Position numbers and translations under genes: made by a program. Below, piece after piece: positions 15,253-22,922 of a DNA stretch of 64,000 bases. Source of the stretch: Bacteroidales bacterium (GTDB taxonomy: Bacteria > Bacteroidota > Bacteroidia > Bacteroidales > UBA3824); NCBI GenBank assembly GCA_016286055.1, contig JAEERW010000006.1, forward strand, positions 124,001 through 188,000, in the 5' to 3' direction. Each line of letters opens with the position of its first letter. Position 1 is the stretch's first letter. The notes under the pieces were generated by a model. The model did not search any database. It was not told the origin of the DNA and was given only the letters and a program-made list of their open reading frames with translations.

Positions 15253-18200
15253 ATGAAAAGATTGCTAACATTTATTACGATTATGTGCTTCGCGGTAATG
15301 TCCGCATGGGCGCAGAACGGCAGGGTAACCGTTCATGGTAAGGTTGTTTCAAAAACCGACGGCGAACCTCTGCTTGGCGTTACAATTGCCGAAAAGGGTA
15401 CTACTAATGGTACAATCAGCGACCTCGACGGCAACTATTCTATCTCGTGCACCGAAGGTGCCACTATCGTAGCCTCGTATGTTGGTTACACTACTCAAGA
15501 AATAGCCGTTAAAGGTGGCGAACAAAACATTGTGCTTGAAGAAGACAATATCGGTCTTGAAGAAATTGTGGTTATCGGTTACGGCGTTCAGAAAAAGAGC
15601 GTGGTAACAGCCGCCATTTCGGGTATCAATGCCGACGACATTGCAGGCACCACCAACCGAGTAGACAATGCTCTTAGAGGTGCAGCTTCGGGCGTTACTG
15701 TTACTGCTACATCTGGTCAGCCGGGTGCAAGTTCTCAGGTAAGAATCAGAGGCGTTGGCACTATCAACAATTCCGATCCACTTTATATAGTAGACGGAAT
15801 GCCAATCGACGGTGGTATTGATTATCTTGCTCCCAGCGATATTCAATCTATCGAGGTGCTCAAAGACGCTGCTTCGGGTGCTGTATACGGTGCTCGTGCT
15901 GCCAACGGCGTTATCATTGTTACTACTAAAAAAGGTAAAACTGGCAAACCGGTAGTTTCTTACGATTTTAGTTACGGTTTCCAAAACACCACCAAAACCC
16001 GCGACGTACTCAACGCCGTAGAATACGCTACCATTTGGAACGAATATCAATACAATTCGGGATTCAACCCAATTTTTGATGTTGAGGAAATTAAAGCAAA
16101 AGGTATCGACACCGACTGGCAGCGTCGTCTTTGGAACTACAATGCGCCTGTTCAAAGCCATCAGCTGAGTGTTGCAGGTGCAAACGAAAGAGTTAACTAC
16201 TATTTCTCTGCAGGATACTATAATCAAGAAGGTATAATCGGCGGCGACTTCGACCGTTCTAACTACGAAAGATTCAATTTCCGCTCCAACAACATTTTTA
16301 CACTTGTTGACGCTAAAGACCGCAACTGGCTCAGCAACGTAAATGTAGGTATCAATATCGCCTACACTCATATTAATTCTAAAGGTATCGAAACCAACTC
16401 AGAATTTGGCTCTCCCCTTGGTTCTGCTCTTATGAATCCTCCTCTAATGCCTGTATATTCTGAAAATCCCGAAGCCGACCGTGCCGCTCACGCAGGTGAT
16501 CCTTGGCTTATTACCGACAAAAACGGATACTTATATTCTATAGTAGACCATTTTCAAGGAGAAAAACTCCAAGAACTCAAAAACCCGATGGCATTCTTAT
16601 CTTTGCCCGATCCGGGAAGCTGGAGCGATAAGTTTGTAAGCAATTTCTACGCCGAGGTTACTCTTTGGGATAATCTTAAGTTTAAATCTTCTTACGGCAC
16701 AGATATGGGTTTCTGGGGCAACCGCAGTGCTACAATTCCTCACTATATGAATACTATGGAAAAACCGTCGGTTTCGAGCGCACAAATGAGCTGGAACAAA
16801 GGTTTTACCTGGCAGCTTGAAAACACATTGAGCTACGACAAAACTATCAGCGGACACACATTCCAAATATTACTCGGTCAGTCGGCTAAGAAAAACAAAG
16901 GTGCATATCTTGGTGCATACTCTAAATACTTGGTTGCCATCGACTACGATCGCCTTTATCCCGATTTCACCACTGGTAACTCTGCCAACGCCGACGAGCG
17001 CAACGGCTGGGGTGCCGACAATGCCGACCACACTCTTGCATCGCTTTTTGCCCGTGTAAGCTACGACTATAAGAGCCGCTATATGTTTCAGGCTACTGTA
17101 CGCCGCGACGGATCGTCAAACTTTGGTCCCGACAATCACTACGCCACATTTCCCTCGTTCTCGGTAGGTTGGAATATCACTCGCGAATCATTCCTCGAAA
17201 ACCGTCCCCGCTGGTGGAACAACACAAAGCTCCGTTACTCTTGGGGTAAAAACGGTAACGAAAACATTGGTGCATTTGCCTATATGGTAAATACTTCTAC
17301 TGGTCATATCAACAACTATTTCTTCGGTCCTGAGGAAAGTGCTATCTCTACTGGTGCAAAAGCATCTGGTATTCCTAACCCTGCAATCCATTGGGAAGAG
17401 AATATTCAGCACGATGCCGGTATCGATATGGACTTTTTCAACTCGGCTCTTTCGTTGAGTGTTGATTGGTACAAGAAAACCACCGACGGAATGTTGCAGA
17501 CTCAGCCCATCGTAACCTACGTAGGCGAGGCAAAACCCATCGGCAACATTGGTAAAATGGAAAACACTGGCTGGGAGTTCGACTTGTCGTACCGCTGGAA
17601 CATCAATGATATCAAATTCCGTTTTGCTGCCAACGCTTCTTATCTTAAAAACAAACTCGTAGACTACGGTACCGAAAGCGGCGAAAACGATGTAGAAAGT
17701 ATGTCTGCCGCAGGATTCGGTGTAATAGCTCACTGCAAAAACGGCGAACCTTATCCTTACTTCTATGGTTATCAAACCGCAGGAGTATTCCAAAATATGG
17801 CTGAAGTTGAGGCTTCTGGCTTGAAATACGGTAACGAAGAATCAAGCGCAGCTCCCAAACCCGGTGACTTGATTTTTGTTGACCAAAACGGTGACGGATT
17901 TATCAACGATGCCGACAATACTAAAATTGGTAAAGGAATGCCCGATTGGACATACGGATTCTCGCTTAATGTTGATTACAAAGGTTTCGATTTTGTAGCA
18001 CAATTCCAAGGCGTGCTTGGCGCAGATGTTTACGACGCTACCCGCCGCAACGACATCAAATATGTTAACCTCCCAGCTTATATCAAAGACCGCTGGACAG
18101 GTGAAGGCACTTCAAACACTGTTCCTATCTTCGACGAAACTGCTTACAACAAACACTCTTCTGATTTCTTTGTAAAAGACGGTTCTTACCTCCGTTTAAG

Positions 18201-18417
18201 AAACATCGAACTCGGATACACTCTTCCTCAGCAGCTTACATCCAAGGCATTTATCTCAAAAGCAAGAGTATTTGTATCGTGTCAAAACCTCTTTACCGCC
18301 ACCAAATACGAAGGCTTCGATCCTGAAATCGGACAAAGCACCACTGCTATAGGTATCGACAAAGGTATCTATCCTCAAGCAAGAACTTTGACCTTTGGTG
18401 TTAATGTAAATTTTTAA
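15253..18417 (+). CDS. SusC/RagA-type TonB-dependent outer membrane transporter
   Basis: A 1054-residue transporter that imports oligosaccharides across the outer membrane using TonB energy. A signal peptide (to about residue 20) is followed by a carboxypeptidase-regulatory-like domain (about 25-100: VHGKVVSKTDGEPLLGVTI, TISDLDGNY). The plug follows, with EEIVVIGYGVQKKS and the SusC-typical RIRGVGTINNSDPLYIVDG and VLKDAASGAVYGARAANGV. The remaining 800 residues form the barrel and end in a terminal Phe (FGVNVNF). It is the first gene of a plus-strand operon with SusD, a glycan-binding lipoprotein and GH16. Confidence 0.97.
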   Translation: MKRLLTFITIMCFAVMSAWAQNGRVTVHGKVVSKTDGEPLLGVTIAEKGTTNGTISDLDGNYSISCTEGATIVASYVGYTTQEIAVKGGEQNIVLEEDNIGLEEIVVIGYGVQKKSVVTAAISGINADDIAGTTNRVDNALRGAASGVTVTATSGQPGASSQVRIRGVGTINNSDPLYIVDGMPIDGGIDYLAPSDIQSIEVLKDAASGAVYGARAANGVIIVTTKKGKTGKPVVSYDFSYGFQNTTKTRDVLNAVEYATIWNEYQYNSGFNPIFDVEEIKAKGIDTDWQRRLWNYNAPVQSHQLSVAGANERVNYYFSAGYYNQEGIIGGDFDRSNYERFNFRSNNIFTLVDAKDRNWLSNVNVGINIAYTHINSKGIETNSEFGSPLGSALMNPPLMPVYSENPEADRAAHAGDPWLITDKNGYLYSIVDHFQGEKLQELKNPMAFLSLPDPGSWSDKFVSNFYAEVTLWDNLKFKSSYGTDMGFWGNRSATIPHYMNTMEKPSVSSAQMSWNKGFTWQLENTLSYDKTISGHTFQILLGQSAKKNKGAYLGAYSKYLVAIDYDRLYPDFTTGNSANADERNGWGADNADHTLASLFARVSYDYKSRYMFQATVRRDGSSNFGPDNHYATFPSFSVGWNITRESFLENRPRWWNNTKLRYSWGKNGNENIGAFAYMVNTSTGHINNYFFGPEESAISTGAKASGIPNPAIHWEENIQHDAGIDMDFFNSALSLSVDWYKKTTDGMLQTQPIVTYVGEAKPIGNIGKMENTGWEFDLSYRWNINDIKFRFAANASYLKNKLVDYGTESGENDVESMSAAGFGVIAHCKNGEPYPYFYGYQTAGVFQNMAEVEASGLKYGNEESSAAPKPGDLIFVDQNGDGFINDADNTKIGKGMPDWTYGFSLNVDYKGFDFVAQFQGVLGADVYDATRRNDIKYVNLPAYIKDRWTGEGTSNTVPIFDETAYNKHSSDFFVKDGSYLRLRNIELGYTLPQQLTSKAFISKARVFVSCQNLFTATKYEGFDPEIGQSTTAIGIDKGIYPQARTLTFGVNVNF

Positions 18418-18446
18418 TGCATAATGCATAATTCATAATGCATAAT
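18417..18446. repeat. ATGCATAAT-type intergenic repeat, copy 1
   Basis: Iterated ATGCATAATGCATAATTCAT-like sequence between SusC and SusD. Near-identical stretches occur at 40394-40425 (opposite orientation) and 41645-41674. Confidence 0.6.
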
Positions 18447-18483
18447 ATGTAATTTTTAATTCGTAATTAAAATTTGAAATACT

Positions 18484-20046
18484 ATGAAAAACAATATAAA
18501 ACTTTCAGCAATGGCATTGGCGCTCGCTACAATTGGCTTGAGTGCATGCTCGGAGGATTTCTTAGATGTAGAAAACCCCACACAGTTGACTTTGGAAGAG
18601 TATTTTTCCGATCCTGAAAAAATGGAGTCGAGCATTACCGCTGCTTACGCTCCATTGCACTGGTTCGACTACAACGCTCACAAAGACTGCTCTTATGCCG
18701 ACCCGGTTTTAATCGCCGACATTATGTCAGACCAGGTATTCGTAGGTGGTAGCAACTCTACCGACCAACCTGCCCTCCAAAAAATTGGCAACTGGTCGGC
18801 CGATGCCAACAACACCCCTGTTAGCCTTTGGGACGACTGCTATTCTGGCGTAAAACGCTGCAACGACTGTCTCCATTATCTCGAAGGCTTCAACGGTAGC
18901 AACAAAAATAAGTTGATTGCCGAAATTTACACCTTGAGAGCTTATTACTACAATATTCTCTGGAAATTCTGGGGTAACATACCTTATTATGAAGGTAACG
19001 AAGAGTTTCCTTCACCTTCGATAGACAACGGTTACTCGGCAAAACAACTTTCTCCGTCGGAATCTTACGCTCAGATAATCAAATACCTTGAACTCGCTAT
19101 CAACGAACCCACATTCCCCTCTACTCAAAAAGCAGGTGAGGAAGGTCACGCTACCAAGGCTTTAGCCAAAATGCTCTATTCCGACTTTGTACTTTATCAA
19201 AAAGACAAAGACCGCTACAGCACAGCTCTCGGCTATATGGACGATGTAATTGCTGAATATCCTTTGGAAAAAGATTTTGCAAAAATCTTTACCGAAGCTG
19301 GCGAATGGTGTAGCGAAAGTATCTTTGAAATCAACTACGCCAAAATAGGTGGCCGCGACTGGACTAACAACGACCGTGTGGCTGGAGGTACAGTATTACC
19401 CGCTTTTGTTGGTCCTGCCGAGGCTGTTGAAGGTAAATGCAGTTCAGGTTGGGGATTTACTCCTATCAAAGAATCTGTCTGGGATCTTTTTGCCAATGGC
19501 GACCAGCGCAGAGACGCTTCGATAATCGATGCCCGCGGCATAGCAACTTCGGGACGTTATCAGTGCACCTACCTCTACAATGCAAAATACGCACCTCGTG
19601 CCGAAAATCTTGCTTCCTCGGGCGACCCCAACCTTTCGTATGGCAACAACCGCAGAGTGTATCGCGTGGCAGAGGCTTACATTAATGCTGCCGAACTTTC
19701 GGCTAAACTTGGCAACGGCAAGGCAGAAGGTTATTTAACCACTCTTAGAGAAGCTCGTGGAGGTTCGTACACAGGAAGTTCTATTGCCGACATTGTAGAA
19801 GAAGCTGCAAGAGAGTTTGTTGGCGAAGGCAAACGTTTCTTCATCGTACTTAGAAACGATGGCGAAAACGGAGTGAGCGCACAAAACCTCTTTGTAGGTG
19901 CTGCCAACGACAATTCGGGCAAATATAACTACACTGCCGAGCAGATGGCTCAAAATGGCAAATTCGCAGAATACAACAAGTATCTGCCTATTCCTCAAGA
20001 GGATCTTTCAGCCGACCAGAACCTCAAACAGAATCCTGGTTATTAA
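18484..20046 (+). CDS. SusD/RagB-type surface glycan-binding lipoprotein
   Basis: A 520-residue partner of SusC that caps the transporter and captures glycan. The lipobox is LSAC (Cys22), followed by SEDFLDVENPTQ, the usual SusD start with an acidic surface-export signal. The middle shows the TPR-like family features AEIYTLRAYYYNILWKFWGNIP and GHATKALAKMLYSDFVLY. The C-terminal region has RVAEAYINAAEL and LTTLREARGG, then EDLSADQNLKQNPGY, typical of the family. It lies 66 bp after SusC. Confidence 0.97.
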   Translation: MKNNIKLSAMALALATIGLSACSEDFLDVENPTQLTLEEYFSDPEKMESSITAAYAPLHWFDYNAHKDCSYADPVLIADIMSDQVFVGGSNSTDQPALQKIGNWSADANNTPVSLWDDCYSGVKRCNDCLHYLEGFNGSNKNKLIAEIYTLRAYYYNILWKFWGNIPYYEGNEEFPSPSIDNGYSAKQLSPSESYAQIIKYLELAINEPTFPSTQKAGEEGHATKALAKMLYSDFVLYQKDKDRYSTALGYMDDVIAEYPLEKDFAKIFTEAGEWCSESIFEINYAKIGGRDWTNNDRVAGGTVLPAFVGPAEAVEGKCSSGWGFTPIKESVWDLFANGDQRRDASIIDARGIATSGRYQCTYLYNAKYAPRAENLASSGDPNLSYGNNRRVYRVAEAYINAAELSAKLGNGKAEGYLTTLREARGGSYTGSSIADIVEEAAREFVGEGKRFFIVLRNDGENGVSAQNLFVGAANDNSGKYNYTAEQMAQNGKFAEYNKYLPIPQEDLSADQNLKQNPGY

Positions 20047-20065
20047 AAATGTTGGTTTTGTTTCT

Positions 20066-20103
20066 TCCTTTTCTTTTTCCGTTAAAACGAAAAGGATTTT
20101 ATT
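20066..20103 (+). terminator. Partial terminator between SusD and the binding protein
   Basis: TCCTTTTC (20066-20073) pairs with GAAAAGGA (20089-20096) and is followed by TTTTATT. A weak stem at this place could lower, rather than stop, expression of the downstream genes. Confidence 0.5.
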
Positions 20104-20129
20104 CAATAATCATTAAATAGGATAATATT

Positions 20130-21539
20130 ATGAAAGCGATAATAAAGTATTTAGCAATAGCAGCCTCAGCGGTTGTATTGTACGGTTGTCAAGACGACCA
20201 CAACGACATCAATCCTGCTGCCCGTCCTTCGGCTTCGGATATCAACGTTGATTTACAAATGCTCGATTCTAATAAAGTTATTTTCAGCATAGCAAATCCT
20301 GAGTGCAACCCCATTTGGTTTTTTGAAGATGGAAGCCAAAGCACTGTTAATGGATTTATCAAACAATTCCCTATTGCCGGAGAATACTCCGTGGAGGTAA
20401 AAATGTACAATAATAATGGTGTTTGCGATGGCAGCATCGTTAAAACCCTTTCGTTTGATCAATCTTTTCTTGATTTTGGCGAACGTAAAAAATTTGATGG
20501 TAACAATCTCTGGGACAATAATGTTGAAATCACTAAATATTATGCCACCACAAGCAGCTGGCAAGATATTACCGAACAGCTCTCTATTTCACAAAACAAT
20601 GAGATGTTTAGCGTAAAAGCTCCTGTGGCTAATGAGGCTACATGGCAAACTCAGGTTCACCTCCACAGCAATTTGAGCTCTTCCGCTGCTAAAAACTACA
20701 TTTTCCGCGCCACAATGGTGGCAACTTCTAAGCACGACAACATTACTATTAAGCTTACCGACGACACCGACGACCAAAACTTCATTTTTGCTAACGAAGG
20801 CAAGTATAAACTCAAAGCAAACAAGCCTGAAACATTTGAAGTGATTGCCAAAGGTGTTGATGCCGGCAAATTAAATCTTGTATTCGACTTTGGCGGTCAG
20901 CCCGAAAAATTCGATGTTTACATTTACGACATTGTTTTGGCAGAATACGATGGCGAAGTGCCTGAAGACAAACCCGCACCCGAACCAGTATTTGAGGAAA
21001 ACGCCGAGGGCAGCATAGTTGCCGACGTGGCTAAAACATGGGAAACTGCCACATATCACGGCGATGCCGGTTGGGTTCCCATGAGCGACTGGACTGTAAC
21101 TCGCGACGGCAACAACTACAAAATCCATTACGACAACGCTACCGACGCACAGTGGAAAGCTCAGTTCCGCCTTGTTAGCCAATACCTCACCGAAGCTGGT
21201 CAGAAATACGACTTGCGCATTAAGGTAAAATCTAACAAAGACATTTCTCAGGCTACATTCAAACTCTTGTCGATCGACGAAAAGAATGTAAACTTTACAG
21301 GCGATGGTATCCGCAAAGATATTGATGCAGATGTAGTTACCGAGTTTGTTGTAAATGGAGTTTCGGCAGAAAACGCAATGGAAATCACCACAAGAATGAA
21401 CAACGATGGCTCTGCACCTGAAAAACTCGACAACGGCGAAGACCAGAAAGGTGGTCTTACAATCTTGTTCGACTTTGGTGGCAACCCTGAAAAATGCGAT
21501 ATCGAAATCTTTGATATTGCCATTCAAAAGTCGAAATAA
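20130..21539 (+). CDS. SusE-position surface glycan-binding lipoprotein
   Basis: A 469-residue protein. The lipobox is LYGC (Cys20), followed by QDDHND, an acidic surface-export signal. After a PKD-like N-terminal domain (about 30-115, WFFEDGSQSTVNG, GEYSVEVKMYNNNG) come two similar modules of about 150 residues. Each begins with a WxTQ/WKAQ phrase (WQTQVHLHSN and WKAQFRLVSQ) and ends in VFDFGG/LFDFGG plus a short E-x-FDI-like strand. This looks like duplicated CBM4/9-type jelly-roll modules. By position it is the surface glycan-binding protein of this locus. Confidence 0.82.
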   Translation: MKAIIKYLAIAASAVVLYGCQDDHNDINPAARPSASDINVDLQMLDSNKVIFSIANPECNPIWFFEDGSQSTVNGFIKQFPIAGEYSVEVKMYNNNGVCDGSIVKTLSFDQSFLDFGERKKFDGNNLWDNNVEITKYYATTSSWQDITEQLSISQNNEMFSVKAPVANEATWQTQVHLHSNLSSSAAKNYIFRATMVATSKHDNITIKLTDDTDDQNFIFANEGKYKLKANKPETFEVIAKGVDAGKLNLVFDFGGQPEKFDVYIYDIVLAEYDGEVPEDKPAPEPVFEENAEGSIVADVAKTWETATYHGDAGWVPMSDWTVTRDGNNYKIHYDNATDAQWKAQFRLVSQYLTEAGQKYDLRIKVKSNKDISQATFKLLSIDEKNVNFTGDGIRKDIDADVVTEFVVNGVSAENAMEITTRMNNDGSAPEKLDNGEDQKGGLTILFDFGGNPEKCDIEIFDIAIQKSK

Positions 21540-21588
21540 ACAGCATTTTTTGAATTGAGAATAGTGTATATTATTTGAGTTAGAATTT

Positions 21589-21638
21589 GGGTGATGGCTT
21601 TGAGTCCACATTAAAACTTACAAGCCTCACCCTTTTTT
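21589..21638 (+). terminator. Terminator-like hairpin before GH16
   Basis: GGGTGATGGCTT (21589-21600) pairs with AAGCCTCACCC (21622-21632) with one bulge, followed by six T residues. GH16 may be expressed by read-through or from its own promoter, which I could not identify. Confidence 0.75.
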
Positions 21639-21662
21639 ACTCAATTAAACAAACAAAAAATC

Positions 21663-22781
21663 ATGAAAACGATGAATTTAACAATATTACTTTGTTCGCT
21701 GCTTGCTGTGTTTGGCTGCAGCAGCAACGACGATGACTCACCCACACCCGAAAAGAAAGTGAATATCTCTATTTCGCCCGAAAATGCTAAAATAGGCTTT
21801 GAAGGCGGAGTATTAGAATTGACCGTTAACGCCGACGGAGACTGGAGCGTTTCGTCAAAATCAGATTTCTGCACTATCGACCGCAAAGGCGGAATCAAGG
21901 GCGAAACTGTAATTAAGGTTACTATTACTAAAAACTCCTCTGACGAAAACCGCACTGCTGTACTCACTTTTCTCGGTGGCAAAACTTATTTTGATTACAA
22001 CATTGAGCAGGGATACGATGAGGCAAGTTTCAATAGTGGCGACATTACAGCTCCCGAAGGTTACAAGCTTGTATGGCACGACGAATTTGACGAAGCATCT
22101 CTCTCATCTGATTGGACTTACGAAGTGCAAAATTCAGGCTGGGTAAACAACGAGCTACAAAACTATCGCAAAGGCGAAATCGATGGCAAAAACACTGTTG
22201 AAACCAACAACGGAATCCTTAATATCAACTGTTTTAAGGGTAACGACGGAAAAGTGTACAGCGGAAGAATTTACGCTCACGTAAATGAAGGCTGGAAATA
22301 CGGATATATCGAAGCAAGAATACAACTGCCCAAAGGTAAAGGCACATGGCCGGCATTTTGGATGATGCCCGTAAACGTAGATTGGGCAAACGAAGGATGG
22401 CCCAAATGCGGAGAAATTGACATAATGGAAGAAGTAGGCGCTAATCCCAACTACGTTTCATCAAGTTTGCACGCCGAAGGTCATGTGCATACCCTCGGCA
22501 ATCAAGTTACTCACGAAATGCTTTGCTCTGGTGCTGAAGACGGTTTCCACACTTACGCTATTGAGTGGACAAAAGAAAAAATCACCACTTACGTAGACGG
22601 CAAACTGCAGCTCAGCTACAAATCAGACGGTACAGTTAAAAACTACCCTTACGACAAGCCTTACTACATAATTTTAAATCTCGCTTGGGGTGGCGATTGG
22701 GGCGGATACAAGGGTATCAACGAAGGCGATTTGCCCACAACAATGAAAGTTGATTACGTAAGAGTGTTCCAACAAAAATAG
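21663..22781 (+). CDS. GH16 endo-beta-glucanase (laminarinase type) with BACON domain
   Basis: A 372-residue surface lipoprotein. The lipobox is FGC (Cys19), followed by SSNDDDSP, a strong surface-export signal. Residues about 33-118 are a BACON domain (VNADGDWSVSSKSDFCTID). The GH16 domain starts at YKLVWHDEFDE. The catalytic motif GEIDIMEE gives nucleophile Glu251, Asp253 and acid/base Glu256. WPAFWMMP and the extended lid residues are of the beta-1,3- or mixed-linkage glucanase branch. It would cut polymeric beta-glucan at the cell surface for SusCD uptake. Laminarin versus mixed-linkage glucan cannot be told from this reading. Confidence 0.93.
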   Translation: MKTMNLTILLCSLLAVFGCSSNDDDSPTPEKKVNISISPENAKIGFEGGVLELTVNADGDWSVSSKSDFCTIDRKGGIKGETVIKVTITKNSSDENRTAVLTFLGGKTYFDYNIEQGYDEASFNSGDITAPEGYKLVWHDEFDEASLSSDWTYEVQNSGWVNNELQNYRKGEIDGKNTVETNNGILNINCFKGNDGKVYSGRIYAHVNEGWKYGYIEARIQLPKGKGTWPAFWMMPVNVDWANEGWPKCGEIDIMEEVGANPNYVSSSLHAEGHVHTLGNQVTHEMLCSGAEDGFHTYAIEWTKEKITTYVDGKLQLSYKSDGTVKNYPYDKPYYIILNLAWGGDWGGYKGINEGDLPTTMKVDYVRVFQQK

Positions 22782-22885
22782 ACTACTATATTTCACAATG
22801 CGCCTTTTACTTAAATCCAATAATCTTTTTTTAGGTTTTATCGTTTTTTTATTAAAATTTTTTATTGTAAGCAGTTTATTAATAC

Positions 22886-22922
22886 GGGCGCAAAAAGAGT
22901 ATAATCTTAAGCGCCCTTTTTT
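22886..22922 (+). terminator. Terminator of the glucan operon
   Basis: GGGCGC (22886-22891) pairs with GCGCCC (22911-22916), with an inner AAGA/TCTT pair, followed by six T residues. It lies between GH16 and the convergent regulator gene. Confidence 0.85.

Noticed and set aside
15349-16371. 340-codon minus-strand frame within SusC
   Set aside because: Antisense to the TonB plug and barrel coding sequence; no family resemblance.
20871-21611. 246-codon minus-strand frame over the glycan-binding lipoprotein
   Set aside because: Begins in the terminator region and lies antisense to duplicated CBM-like modules; low-complexity shadow.
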